From contig NZ_JAAITI010000011.1 in the NCBI RefSeq assembly GCF_013304735.1, forward strand, positions 1 to 64,000: a DNA stretch of 64,000 nt. Reading direction: 5' to 3'. Under the pieces are notes generated by a model. The model was not told the DNA's origin, did no database searches, and worked only from the letters and a program-made list of their open reading frames with translations. The DNA comes from Blautia luti. GTDB taxonomy: Bacteria > Bacillota > Clostridia > Lachnospirales > Lachnospiraceae. A program made the translations under genes and the position numbers. Each line of letters begins with the position of its first letter. Position 1 is the first letter of the stretch. Below are positions 41,380-50,282 of the stretch, piece after piece.

Positions 41380-42948
41380 ATGGCTGTAGGAAAAAATTTC
41401 CTTGAAAATTTAACAGTAGCTATGTATGAAAATAGTTTTACTGTATATAGAGAGTTTGTGCAGAACGCAGCAGATTCTATTGATAAGGCAATTGCCAGTA
41501 AGCTGGCAGAGCCAGATGATTTTTATATAGATATTTCTATTGAATATTCTAAGCGAAGAATTTGTGTATATGACAATGCATGTGGTATTCCGATACATTT
41601 ATTTAAGAAAAAAATGTTGGATGTAGCAGATTCTGATAAAGATCGAGATACAGAAAAAGGATTTCGAGGAATAGGAAGATTAGCAGGTTTAGGGTATTGT
41701 GATAAACTAATTTTCCGAACGACATCAAAGGGTGAAGATAAGGAATCTATTATTACGTGGGATGGAGTTAAATTAAAAGAGATTGTTGATGATCCGACAC
41801 AGCATCCATCTTCAGAAGAATTGATTAATACAATTACAGAAATTGAATATAAATCGGCAGACGAAGATGATCATTTTTTTGAAGTAATTATGGAAGACGT
41901 TATTTTTGAAAGTGATGATTTGTTGGATGAGGAACAGGTAATAAAATACTTACAGGCTGTATCACCAGTGCCGTACGCAAATTATTTTATATTTTCATCA
42001 AAAATTCAGGACTTTGCTAATGAAAATAATTTTAAAATAGATGAGTATACAATTACTGTGAATGGAAATCAGTTATTTAAGCCTTATAAAACGAATTTAC
42101 TTGAGGGTACATCGGATAATAGCAAATCATACGATGAAATTAAAGATGTTGCTTTTAAAATTTTCAAAGGTAATGATGGAAAACCAATTGCTTGGATGTG
42201 GTATGGAATCGCAAAGTTTGAAAAACAGATACCGGTTGTAAATGAAATGAGATGTATTCGTCTGAGGAAAGAGAATATTCAAATTGGCGATGAGTCAACT
42301 ATAGGATATCCAAAATACTTTAAAGAACAACGTGGAAACAGTTACTTTATTGGTGAAGTTTTTGCTGTTGATAATGGATTAATTCCTAATGCCAGACGAG
42401 ATTATTTTAATCAAAATCCTGCAACAAAACAATTTGAAAAAGTATTGAAGCCTTTTTTTTATTCGGAACTTTATAATTTATATCATTATGCAAGTAAGGT
42501 TAGAAGTGCACAAAAAACGATGAGTAATTTCCAAAAAAAGGAAGAAGAATACAAAGAAAAATTGAATAACGCCGGATTTATTGATACTGAAGAGAGAGAG
42601 ACAGCACAAAAGGAACTAGAAGAAGAACGTGCCAAGTCCCTAAAAGCACAGCGTGAAATAGAAAATCGTCGTAAAGATGCTGATGAAAATGAAGTTCTGA
42701 ATAGAGTATTTAACGAAATAGAAAAAACTTATAAGCATTCGGATTCGCAAGAAGAACCAACTCAAAAAAAGAAAAATGGTTCTGAAAAAGGCGAGAAGGG
42801 TAATAAATATTTAACACAATCATTATCAAAGTATGGGAAAAAAGAGCAAAAATTGATTGCAAAAATATATAATATTATCAAAATGATTTTACCTAAAGAT
42901 TATTCGGAAATGGTAATAAAAAAAATACAGGAAGAGTTGAGCAAATAA
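41380..42948 (+). CDS. Hsp90-like GHKL ATPase
   Basis: A 522-residue protein with an N-terminal GHKL ATPase. The N box is EFVQNAADSID (E25, N29, D32), the Bergerat G1 motif is YDNACGIP (D65), and the lid motif is GFRGIGRLAG (G94-G99). The middle resembles Hsp90/MutL-type domains. Residues about 385-460 form a charged coiled coil, and the end is a helical domain. This is not a cytosolic chaperone of usual length (over 600). In a NurA-HerA operon it may gate or load the complex on ATP binding. Start ATG 41380, nine bases after AGAGGGG. Confidence 0.82.
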   Translation: MAVGKNFLENLTVAMYENSFTVYREFVQNAADSIDKAIASKLAEPDDFYIDISIEYSKRRICVYDNACGIPIHLFKKKMLDVADSDKDRDTEKGFRGIGRLAGLGYCDKLIFRTTSKGEDKESIITWDGVKLKEIVDDPTQHPSSEELINTITEIEYKSADEDDHFFEVIMEDVIFESDDLLDEEQVIKYLQAVSPVPYANYFIFSSKIQDFANENNFKIDEYTITVNGNQLFKPYKTNLLEGTSDNSKSYDEIKDVAFKIFKGNDGKPIAWMWYGIAKFEKQIPVVNEMRCIRLRKENIQIGDESTIGYPKYFKEQRGNSYFIGEVFAVDNGLIPNARRDYFNQNPATKQFEKVLKPFFYSELYNLYHYASKVRSAQKTMSNFQKKEEEYKEKLNNAGFIDTEERETAQKELEEERAKSLKAQREIENRRKDADENEVLNRVFNEIEKTYKHSDSQEEPTQKKKNGSEKGEKGNKYLTQSLSKYGKKEQKLIAKIYNIIKMILPKDYSEMVIKKIQEELSK

Positions 42949-44811
42949 ATGAGAAAGATTTTGCTTGTTGAACCAAATTATAAAAATAAATATCCGCCAA
43001 TGGGACTTATGAAAATTGCAACTTATTATAGGCGGTTAGGGGATGATGTTACTTTTTTTAAGGGTAATCTTAAAGAACTTGTTTTGAACAACACATATGA
43101 AGCACTTTTAAAACAGTTATATGCTAATGACGATACAATTTTTTGGGAAAAATATAAACCTCAGATATGTAAATATATTGCACGAGGAACCAAGGAAGCA
43201 TTAGGCGAAATCCCTTTAGTAAATGAAAACATAATTATATTTGAACTTTTGAAATATTATAGAAGATATTTCAGAAATAAGGAATATTTCAAAGCAGAAA
43301 ACAGAATATACGATAGAGTTGGTATAACTACATTATTTACATTTTATTGGGACATTACAATACAGACCATTAATTTTGCAAAACAGCTCTGTAAAAATGA
43401 AAAGGATGTTATGATTGGTGGGGTCATGGCATCCATTTTGCCGGATCAAGTCGAACAAGCAACGGGTATTAGGCCGTATGTAGGAACATTGAGCACTCCA
43501 GGACAGTTAGACCCGGGAAATGACATGATTATTGATATACTTCCACTTGATTATTCAATTTTAGAAGAAATTGATTATGTATATCCTGCCAATGATGGAT
43601 ATTTGGCATATATGACCCGAGGCTGTATCAACAAGTGTGCATTTTGTGCAGTTCCTAAACTTGAACCGGAATATAAAGATTTTCTTCCAATTACGGAGCA
43701 AATTGAATATACTAATCAAAAATTTGGCGGAAAGAAAGATTTATTATTATTAGATAACAATGTTCTGGCATCTTGTCAGTATGATCATGTTATTGATGAA
43801 ATAAAAAAAGCTGGTTTTACGGTGGGAAGTACCTTTGTTCCTCCTAATATGTTTGAAATTGCGGTGAAAAACCTCAAAGAAGGATATAATGAACGAGGAT
43901 ACATTAAAACTGTAGTTAGACAGTACAAATTATTGATTGAAAAATATGGTGAAAAAATACAGGATGTATATGATCTTTTAGAAGAACACTATCTGTTAAA
44001 TGATTATACTGCCAAAAAAGAAGCTGTATTTGAGACATATGATGTTGTAAAACCATTATTTGAGGAGTTCTATAAAAGAAAAGGGCGAAAACGATATGTT
44101 GATTTCAATCAAGGTATTGATTCAAGATTGATAAATGATGCTAATATGGAAAAAATGTTTGAGATACCTGTGAGACCAGTTCGTATTGCATTTGATCACT
44201 GGAAACTACATGAACGTTATGAAGAGGCTGTTAGAACAGCAGTGCGTCATGGACACACAAGCCTTTCGAATTATGTTTTGTATAATTTCGAGGATAAACC
44301 ATTGGAATTATATTGGAGACTTAAGTTGAATGTAGATTTGTGTGAAGAACTAGGAATTAGTATTTATTCTTTTCCAATGAAATATCATCCAATTGAAGAT
44401 CCAGAGTACTTTAGCAATAGAGACTATATTGGACTATATTGGAATAGAAAGTTTATTCGTACTATCCAAGCGGTTTTGAATTCAACCAAAGGGAAAGTTG
44501 GAAAAGGAAAAGAATTTTTTGAAAAGGCTTTTGGCAGTAATGATGACGAATTTAATAAGTTGTTGCTTATGCCGGAAGCAATGATCATATATAGATTCTA
44601 TTTTGAAGAAATTGGGCTCACTGATGAATGGTGGGAACATTATAGTGCTCTTACAGAAATACAGAAAGGTATAGTTAACCCTATTATTTACAGCAATATC
44701 TTTGATGAGTATGAAGAAACAGTAGAGGATGAGGATTGTTTAAAAGTGTTGTCATATTATAGAATACGGCGAGAAGATGCAGAAAGTGCTATAAAAGGGA
44801 AATTCAGTTAA
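42949..44811 (+). CDS. B12-binding-type radical SAM enzyme
   Basis: A 620-residue protein. The N-terminus (LLVEPNYKNKYPPMGLMKIA, YYRRLGDDVTFFKG, then VMIGGVMAS) matches the cobalamin-binding Rossmann domain of class B radical SAM enzymes. The cluster motif is C226-INK-C230-AF-C233, followed by a TIM-barrel-like region. A long insertion (about 300-360) and a helical C-terminus are unusual. The ATG abuts the previous stop with no gap, so it belongs to the same operon. Substrate unknown: DNA, tRNA, protein or a small molecule are all possible. Confidence 0.8.
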   Translation: MRKILLVEPNYKNKYPPMGLMKIATYYRRLGDDVTFFKGNLKELVLNNTYEALLKQLYANDDTIFWEKYKPQICKYIARGTKEALGEIPLVNENIIIFELLKYYRRYFRNKEYFKAENRIYDRVGITTLFTFYWDITIQTINFAKQLCKNEKDVMIGGVMASILPDQVEQATGIRPYVGTLSTPGQLDPGNDMIIDILPLDYSILEEIDYVYPANDGYLAYMTRGCINKCAFCAVPKLEPEYKDFLPITEQIEYTNQKFGGKKDLLLLDNNVLASCQYDHVIDEIKKAGFTVGSTFVPPNMFEIAVKNLKEGYNERGYIKTVVRQYKLLIEKYGEKIQDVYDLLEEHYLLNDYTAKKEAVFETYDVVKPLFEEFYKRKGRKRYVDFNQGIDSRLINDANMEKMFEIPVRPVRIAFDHWKLHERYEEAVRTAVRHGHTSLSNYVLYNFEDKPLELYWRLKLNVDLCEELGISIYSFPMKYHPIEDPEYFSNRDYIGLYWNRKFIRTIQAVLNSTKGKVGKGKEFFEKAFGSNDDEFNKLLLMPEAMIIYRFYFEEIGLTDEWWEHYSALTEIQKGIVNPIIYSNIFDEYEETVEDEDCLKVLSYYRIRREDAESAIKGKFS

Positions 44812-44827
44812 TCGGGTTTTCCTTTTT
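44793..44827 (+). terminator. terminator of the NurA-HerA operon
   Basis: AAAAGGGAAA pairs with GTTTTCCTTTTT around the stop codon of the radical SAM gene, ending in five T. Confidence 0.6.
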
Positions 44828-44927
44828 ACAATAAATTTGTCAAAAATAATTGATGGATTGCTTTATAGTACTATTCATAGAAAACATGGTATAATTGGCA
44901 GATGAAGAATATGAGGGGAAGAGAAGC

Positions 44928-45410
44928 ATGCAGTTATGGACTTTACAACCATTAGAAATTTGGAAAATCCTTCAACAATCCGATAGCTTTCATTGTAACC
45001 CTGAAAAGTGTTCTATGCCGGAATTTCAAGAGCAATATGGCTGGCTTGTAGAGCAAATGTGCAACAAGATAGGTCCTGCACCACGAGGAATTGAATTACC
45101 TGTATGGGCATGGTACAAACAGAATTGGAAAAACAGAAAACCAGATCTTCGATCAGAACGCTGGACTTGCGGACTGGAAGATCAGGATTATGTGTGTATG
45201 GAGCTATCAATTGACGAAAAACGAGTTGTATTGTCGGATTTTGATTCTTGGGGAATTATATTAAATAATGGCTTGATTTCCCAATCTGAGGAAGAAGATG
45301 AACAATTGGAAAATAAGTATGAACAATTATCTGACAGTGAAAAAAAGCGTTATAAATATGAAAATAGAAGATGTCCAAGCTGTGAGATTCTTCCGTACGG
45401 GAATTTATAA
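44928..45410 (+). CDS. DUF3841 family protein
   Basis: A 160-residue protein starting MQLWTLQPLEIWKILQQSDS. The family pattern is clear: a Trp-rich start, LVEQMCNKIGPAPRGIELPV, WAWYKQNWKNRKPDLR and VVLSDFDSWGIILN. It is somewhat short: the usual C-terminal segment is replaced by RRCPSCEILPYGNL, perhaps after a frameshift. A TATAAT box lies at 44890. Function unknown. DUF3841 genes are scattered single genes in gut Firmicutes, so no link to the radical SAM operon is implied. Confidence 0.82.
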   Translation: MQLWTLQPLEIWKILQQSDSFHCNPEKCSMPEFQEQYGWLVEQMCNKIGPAPRGIELPVWAWYKQNWKNRKPDLRSERWTCGLEDQDYVCMELSIDEKRVVLSDFDSWGIILNNGLISQSEEEDEQLENKYEQLSDSEKKRYKYENRRCPSCEILPYGNL

Positions 45411-45505
45411 AAGGTGATTTGAGTTGGTAATATGTGAGCAGAGTAATAATCTTCATATACTTATGAAAAAAGACTTTTAACAATAGTAGAACGGGATAAG
45501 ATTTT

Positions 45506-46165
45506 ATGCGAATACTTATGCTAGGTAACAGCTTTACTTTTGCCAATCATATGCCAGATATATTGGCTAGACTCACTGGTGCAGAGGTAGTTCATCACAC
45601 TCGTGGTGGTGCGAGGTTGGCGGAGCAGCTGAATGAAAAGACAAGGATGGGAAAGCTGACACAAAGTGCACTTTGGAATGAAAAATGGGACTATGTTGTG
45701 TTACAGGAAATGAGTAATGGTCCGATTACTTCAAAGAAAAAGTTTCTGCAAAATGTGGAGCTTCTATGCAAGCAGATTTCCGACTGCGGTGCTGTTCCGA
45801 TTCTGTATGCAACATGGGCGTATGAACGTGACAGTAAGCAACTGGAAGCTTTGGGAATGGAGTATGATGAGATGTATCAAAAAATGTATGCATCTTATCA
45901 TGAAGCAGCTGAATTGACAGGGGCATTGATTGCTGATGTGGGACAAAGATTTTATGAAATAGCAGATCAAAAGAGAATTTATGCTTCCGATGGCTGTCAT
46001 CCGAATGAGATGGGTTCTATAATTGCAGCAGAAACAATTGCTGCGGTTATTCGAGAAGATCAGGAGAAAAAGAATACGGATAATACGCTTGCATATTACA
46101 ACCAAAATGTGCTGAATTTTATTTGTACGACACAGTCTGTTGATTTGTATACGGTAAATAGTTAG
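45506..46165 (+). CDS. SGNH-hydrolase-type esterase
   Basis: A 219-residue protein with the SGNH/GDSL pattern: LMLGNSFTFANHMPDILARL (nucleophile Ser in GNS), a block with LQEMSNGP, and catalytic Asp/His in SDGCHPNEMG. No signal peptide, so cytosolic. The natural end is probably near AETIAAVIRED; the last 30 residues, including VDLYTVNS, run into the IS66 terminal repeat, so the insertion seems to have changed its tail. Substrate unknown (acyl ester). Confidence 0.8.
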   Translation: MRILMLGNSFTFANHMPDILARLTGAEVVHHTRGGARLAEQLNEKTRMGKLTQSALWNEKWDYVVLQEMSNGPITSKKKFLQNVELLCKQISDCGAVPILYATWAYERDSKQLEALGMEYDEMYQKMYASYHEAAELTGALIADVGQRFYEIADQKRIYASDGCHPNEMGSIIAAETIAAVIREDQEKKNTDNTLAYYNQNVLNFICTTQSVDLYTVNS

Positions 46166-46236
46166 TACCGTGCTTTTCACCTAAAACCATGAGATAATCC
46201 CTTTGTAAAACTAAAAGTTTTTTAAAGGAGGATCTT

Positions 46237-46623
46237 ATGGATAAGATCACACGTCAGGTCCGCATTGAACATTGGACCCAGATCATGAATGAATGTTTGA
46301 ACAGCGGTATGAATAAAACTGAATGGTGCCGGGCTAATGGGATCTCAGACAAACAATTCTTTTACTGGCAAAGGATTCTCAGAAAAGAAGCTTTTGCTGC
46401 TTCGACATCAAAGGACCTTTCGGTTATCACAGACCCGGCAGATGAAACCAGCCCACAAAAGATTTCGTTCGCAGAGATCAGCATTCCAATAAAACAGGAG
46501 TCTGTCAGAAATGGATTCCATCCGGATATCATCCTCCGAAAAGGACCGGTCTCTGTAGAGATATCCAATTCCGTTTCAGCAGAACTCCTGTCACGTATCG
46601 GAGATATCTTTCATGCTGAATGA
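46237..46623 (+). CDS. tnpA: IS66 accessory protein TnpA
   Basis: A 128-residue protein with an N-terminal HTH for IS-end binding (RIEHWTQIMNECLNSGMNKT, EWCRANGISDKQFFYWQR). The family works with TnpB and TnpC in transposition. An AAAGGAGG site precedes the ATG. It overlaps tnpB by 11 bases. Confidence 0.93.
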   Translation: MDKITRQVRIEHWTQIMNECLNSGMNKTEWCRANGISDKQFFYWQRILRKEAFAASTSKDLSVITDPADETSPQKISFAEISIPIKQESVRNGFHPDIILRKGPVSVEISNSVSAELLSRIGDIFHAE

Positions 46624-46972
46624 TGCTTCCGGGTTCCGCAGGATCTATCTCGCTACCGGCTACACAGATCTGAGACGTGGTATGGAGGGGCTTGCATCCA
46701 TTATCAAGTTCAATTTTCAGCTGGATCCGTATCAAAAAGATATTCTGTTCCTGTTCTGCGGAAGACGTACTGACCGCATCAAAGGGCTGGTCTGGGAAGG
46801 CGACGGCTTCCTGCTTCTATACAAAAGACTGGAGTTGGGTGCATTCAACTGGCCCCGCACAAAAGAAGAAGCATTGGAGATCACCCCAGAGCAGTACCAA
46901 TATCTCATGCAGGGACTGGAAATTGTTGCACGCCATCCGATCCAGGAAGTCAGACCGGATAAGATCTTATAA
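46613..46972 (+). CDS. tnpB: IS66 Orf2 family protein TnpB
   Basis: A 119-residue protein of the IS66 Orf2 family: IYLATGYTDLRRGMEGLASI, IKGLVWEGDGFLLLYKRLE and a terminal PITPEQYQYL-like helix. It is required together with the other two proteins. The start is translationally coupled to tnpA. This is not the RNA-guided TnpB nuclease of IS605, despite the name. Confidence 0.93.
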   Translation: MLNDASGFRRIYLATGYTDLRRGMEGLASIIKFNFQLDPYQKDILFLFCGRRTDRIKGLVWEGDGFLLLYKRLELGAFNWPRTKEEALEITPEQYQYLMQGLEIVARHPIQEVRPDKIL

Positions 46973-47264
46973 GATCCTGTGCAAAACAGAGAAAATAAAA
47001 AAACATCTTCCAATCATCATAAGTCCTGAAAAAGAGTTATCCACTTTTCATAATTCCGCTGCCTTCATTTATTCAGGAGTACTTTCAGGCCCCTTTACAG
47101 GGCTTGTGGATAAGTACTCTGAAAAGCCCGAAAAACTAATAGTTTTTTGAGTTTTTCAGAGTATTCATCTATTAGTAAAAATGACGAATACCCTGTCTGC
47201 CTGATTCGCTTTTTCTTTATCTTTGCGTTACAATAGGAACATCAGATAAAGGAGAACGGCATCC
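46973..47264. promoter_or_regulatory. inverted-repeat-rich spacer inside IS66
   Basis: TTATCCACT at 47037-47045 and TGTGGATAA at 47105-47113 are oppositely oriented copies of the DnaA-box nonamer (one mismatch, one perfect). They sit in a wider dyad (AGAGT..ATCCAC / GTGGATA..ACTCT). A second dyad, CTCTGAAAA/TTTTTCAGAG, overlaps ACTAATAGT sequence before tnpC. The region probably limits tnpC expression. An AAAGGAGA site precedes tnpC. Confidence 0.5.
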
Positions 47265-48884
47265 ATGGCAAAAGTATATACAGAAGAAGAACTGAATAAT
47301 TTCAGCAGGGAAACACTTATGGCAGTCATCCTGTCCATGCAGGATCAGATTCACCAGCTGAATACAAACATGGAGCGCCTGATCGAGCAGATCGCTGATG
47401 CAAACAATAAGCGTTACGGCCGTTCTTCCGAAAAACTGGAAACGATCTCCGGACAGCTGGAACTGGAGCTTATATTTAATGAGGCTGAAGTACTTACGGA
47501 AACACTGTATGTGGTTGAGCCTGTTGAGGAAGATGTGATACAGCCGCGTCGTAAAAATAAAGGAAAACGGGAGGCAGATCTAAAAGATCTTCCGATTGAA
47601 GTGATCGTCCATACCCTGTCAGAAGAAAAACTCCAGGATGTCTTTGGCACAGATGGATGGAAACAGCTTCCAGACGAGATATATAAAAGGGTACGTGTGC
47701 AGCCGGCAGTCTATACTGTTGAAGAACATCATGTGGCAGTCTACGCTGGTAAGGACAACCAGACAATCATAAAAGCGGACCGTCCGAAGAATCTGCTCCG
47801 TAACAGCCTGCTTACTCCGTCACTTGCGGCAAGCATCATGAATGCCAAGTACGTAAACGGGCTTCCTCTTTACAGGATCAGCCAGGAATTCCTGCGGAAT
47901 GACATCCATATCTCCAGACAGGTCATGGCAAACTGGATGATCCAGTGTGCGGACAGGTATCTGGGAATCCTTTATGACCGGCTCCATAAGGAGATGTATC
48001 AGTTTCATGTACTTCAGGCTGATGAGACTCCGGTCATGGTCACTAAGGATGGACGGCCGGTAAACAGTAAAAGTTACATGTGGATCTATCGGACCGGAAA
48101 GAGTTATACGGATACTCCGATCATCCTGTATGAATACCAGCGAACCCGAAAAGCGGACCATCCGGAAGAATTCCTGAAGGATTTTAAAGGGATCGTAGTA
48201 TGCGACGGTTACTCTGCATACAGGAAGCTGGACAGGGAAAATCCAGACATCGTCTTTGCCGGCTGCTGGTCACATGCAAGGCGCAGGTTTGCGGAGGCAT
48301 TGAAAGCCCTGCCGAAAGCAGCACAGAAAAATGCGAAAGAGACTGTAGCTTACGAAGCAGTCAGCCGGATCGCAGCAATCTATCATCTGGACAACCAGAT
48401 GGAGGGACAGCCTGCAAAAGTCAGAAAGATGTACCGTCAGGCCAATATCAGACCTCTTGTAGAGGCCTTCTTTGCATGGGCAAAAGAGATCCAGATTAAA
48501 AATCAGCTTTCCAGAGGAAAGACTCTGGATGGGATCAACTACTGTATCAATCAGGAAGTTTCTCTGAAAGCCTTTCTGGAAGACGGTGATATTCCTATGG
48601 ATAACAATGCGACAGAAAGTGCTCTGCGTAGCTTTTGTCTCCATAAGCATACATGGAAGCTGATCGACAGTCTGGATGGCGCAAATGCCAGTGCCATTAT
48701 CTACAGCATCACAGAAACGGCAAAAGCTAACAATCTGAATCCTTTTCGGTATCTTGAACATGTCCTGACTGTATTGAAGGACCACCAGGATGACAGGGAA
48801 TATAGTTTTATAGATGATATCCTGCCATGGTCTGAAAAACTTCCAGCAATATGCCGGAGCAAAACAAAAGCAACTAATATTTAA
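47265..48884 (+). CDS. tnpC: IS66 transposase TnpC
   Basis: A 539-residue DDE transposase. An N-terminal leucine-zipper/HTH part (QIHQLNTNMERLIEQIADAN, RYGRSSEKLE) and a zinc-finger-like region are followed by the catalytic core. The core includes LQADETPVMV (Asp), VVCDGYSAYRKL (Asp), CWSHARRRF and, near the end, MDNNATESALRSF (Glu). Full length with no frameshift, so it may be active. Confidence 0.95.
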   Translation: MAKVYTEEELNNFSRETLMAVILSMQDQIHQLNTNMERLIEQIADANNKRYGRSSEKLETISGQLELELIFNEAEVLTETLYVVEPVEEDVIQPRRKNKGKREADLKDLPIEVIVHTLSEEKLQDVFGTDGWKQLPDEIYKRVRVQPAVYTVEEHHVAVYAGKDNQTIIKADRPKNLLRNSLLTPSLAASIMNAKYVNGLPLYRISQEFLRNDIHISRQVMANWMIQCADRYLGILYDRLHKEMYQFHVLQADETPVMVTKDGRPVNSKSYMWIYRTGKSYTDTPIILYEYQRTRKADHPEEFLKDFKGIVVCDGYSAYRKLDRENPDIVFAGCWSHARRRFAEALKALPKAAQKNAKETVAYEAVSRIAAIYHLDNQMEGQPAKVRKMYRQANIRPLVEAFFAWAKEIQIKNQLSRGKTLDGINYCINQEVSLKAFLEDGDIPMDNNATESALRSFCLHKHTWKLIDSLDGANASAIIYSITETAKANNLNPFRYLEHVLTVLKDHQDDREYSFIDDILPWSEKLPAICRSKTKATNI

Positions 48885-48890
48885 AATCTT

Positions 48891-48908
48891 GCCGCCGGAA
48901 ACGGCGGC
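48891..48908. terminator. GC-rich hairpin after tnpC
   Basis: GCCGCCG and CGGCGGC form a perfect 7-bp stem around GAAA. No T-run follows. It probably blocks read-through at the IS end. Confidence 0.55.
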
Positions 48909-49101
48909 TTAAAGTTAGAGCAGTACGGATAGTTTACCGTATACAAATAAACAACAGGCTGAACAGCAAAGTATGCCATTCAGCCCATCACATTATATTT
49001 TTGTATTCTATAAACCTATGATTTTATCATCAATCTGAGAGGTTTACACAGAATAATTTACACTACCCTTTATGTATCTTTAAACGCCCAAATTAGAAAT
49101 A

Positions 49102-49740
49102 TTACTCTTCTTCACTCTTCTTCAACTTCGAATAATAACTATCCGCAGTATAAAGCGCCGCCACCGGATTATGCCCCAATACACGGTCTTTCGTCACTGC
49201 TGTCGTAGTCAGTGCCTCGGAATATTTGTAAAACAGACTGTCATGCCCCACACAAAGTCCGACCACAACATTCAGGTCCGTCTTCGCCTTGTTCAGAAGC
49301 TTTGCCTGCAGGATCGGATTACACATATTCACACCGACACCTTCGCAGCATTCCGGGATGCCGACCGATGTCTTCTTCTGTGTTCCGGCTTTACAGCCGA
49401 CACCATACACCTCAAAGCCATGTCTGCGCAGGATATCTGCCAGGATACGGCTTTCTTTCAACAATCCGACACAGGTTGCGATCCCGATCTTTTTCGCATT
49501 AATCTTCTTTGCAAAATCCATGATTTCTTCGACACGGGTATGTTTGCAGTAATTCTCATACTCTACTTCAGCTGCAGCGATTGTTACTTTGCGGTTCTCG
49601 TCTTCATTGTAGCATTCCATAGCTTCATTTAGAACTTCTTCATCCATGTGTGTTGTCAGACAGAAATCCGGATAGGTTTTATCCATTTTACTGCAACTTT
49701 TTACTGCGCAGTCGATACAGGACATGGCTTCTTTTTTCAT
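49102..49740 (-). CDS. DUF1847 metal-binding-type protein
   Basis: A 212-residue cytosolic protein starting MKKEAMSCIDCAVKSCSKMD. It is cysteine-rich, with CIDC, CSK and FC near the N-terminus, IATCVGLL, CKAGTQKK, ECCEGVGVNMCNP and LCVGHDSLF. The pattern is that of the DUF1847 family, thought to bind a metal or iron-sulfur cluster. The start is set by AAGGAGAG upstream; an ATG 48 bases earlier is unsupported. It stands alone; no partner suggests a pathway. Confidence 0.85.
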   Translation of the reverse strand: MKKEAMSCIDCAVKSCSKMDKTYPDFCLTTHMDEEVLNEAMECYNEDENRKVTIAAAEVEYENYCKHTRVEEIMDFAKKINAKKIGIATCVGLLKESRILADILRRHGFEVYGVGCKAGTQKKTSVGIPECCEGVGVNMCNPILQAKLLNKAKTDLNVVVGLCVGHDSLFYKYSEALTTTAVTKDRVLGHNPVAALYTADSYYSKLKKSEEE

Positions 49741-49799
49741 TTTTTCACTCTCCTTTTGTATACCTTGGTATCTACAGAGGCCTGCCACTGGCAGATTCT

Positions 49800-50280
49800 C
49801 TAGATTAAGCTTTACTTTGTAAAATATCCTCTATTTACTTCATAATAACAAATACTTATACTACAGACAATGGTTTTCCGTTTTTATTTTCTTATTTTTT
49901 GTAGTTCTTTTCTATGAGAAACGTTCCCCGATTCAGGGTTGATTTGTCATGAATTGTCGATTCTGATTTTTGAAAAATTATTGAAAATTATCTTTTTAAA
50001 CTTGAAGATATATAACAGTCTCTCTGATAGACCATCATCTTTGGATTTATACTATCATGTATAGGTTATTTCGTCAATCAAAACATTTATCCACTTCCCT
50101 CATTTCAATCCTAGCTCTTTCAATACCTCAGCCGAATACTAGCTACATGGAAGCCAATAAACCATGCAACGGCGGTTCTTTTATTCGCCAGTATATGCAA
50201 TTTCTATCTCATAGCCGCCGTTCTCATAGTAGGCGTGGGAAAAATAGTATCTTATTGTTATTTCTGAAATATAAAATTTG
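49800..50280. other. gene-poor stretch with a short coding remnant
   Basis: AT-rich sequence upstream of the DUF1847 gene. On the minus strand near 50176-50250 a frame reads TIRYYFSHAYYENGGYEIEI then AYTGE and a stop. It looks like the tail of a lost protein that I cannot identify. No RNA gene or clear repeat seen. Confidence 0.35.
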
Positions 50281-50282
50281 AA

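Larger units (their letters stand above)
46144..48947. mobile_element. complete IS66-family insertion sequence
   Basis: The element carries the three IS66 genes in order and is bounded by matching ends: TTTGTATACGGTAAA at 46144-46158 and its reverse complement at 48933-48947, with weaker similarity beyond. A clean 8-bp target duplication was not found, so the outer boundary could differ by a few bases. The stretch 46973-47264 between tnpB and tnpC has no gene and holds several inverted repeats. Confidence 0.85.

Noticed and set aside
46613-46972. TnpB as an RNA-guided nuclease with an omega RNA
   Set aside because: This is the IS66 Orf2 protein, unrelated to IS605 TnpB; no RuvC motifs.
48270-48785. 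Long open frame antisense to the IS66 transposase
   Set aside because: Shadow of a conserved transposase coding sequence; no motif or ribosome site.
49171-49632. Open frames on the + strand across the DUF1847 gene
   Set aside because: Antisense shadows of a conserved cysteine-rich protein.
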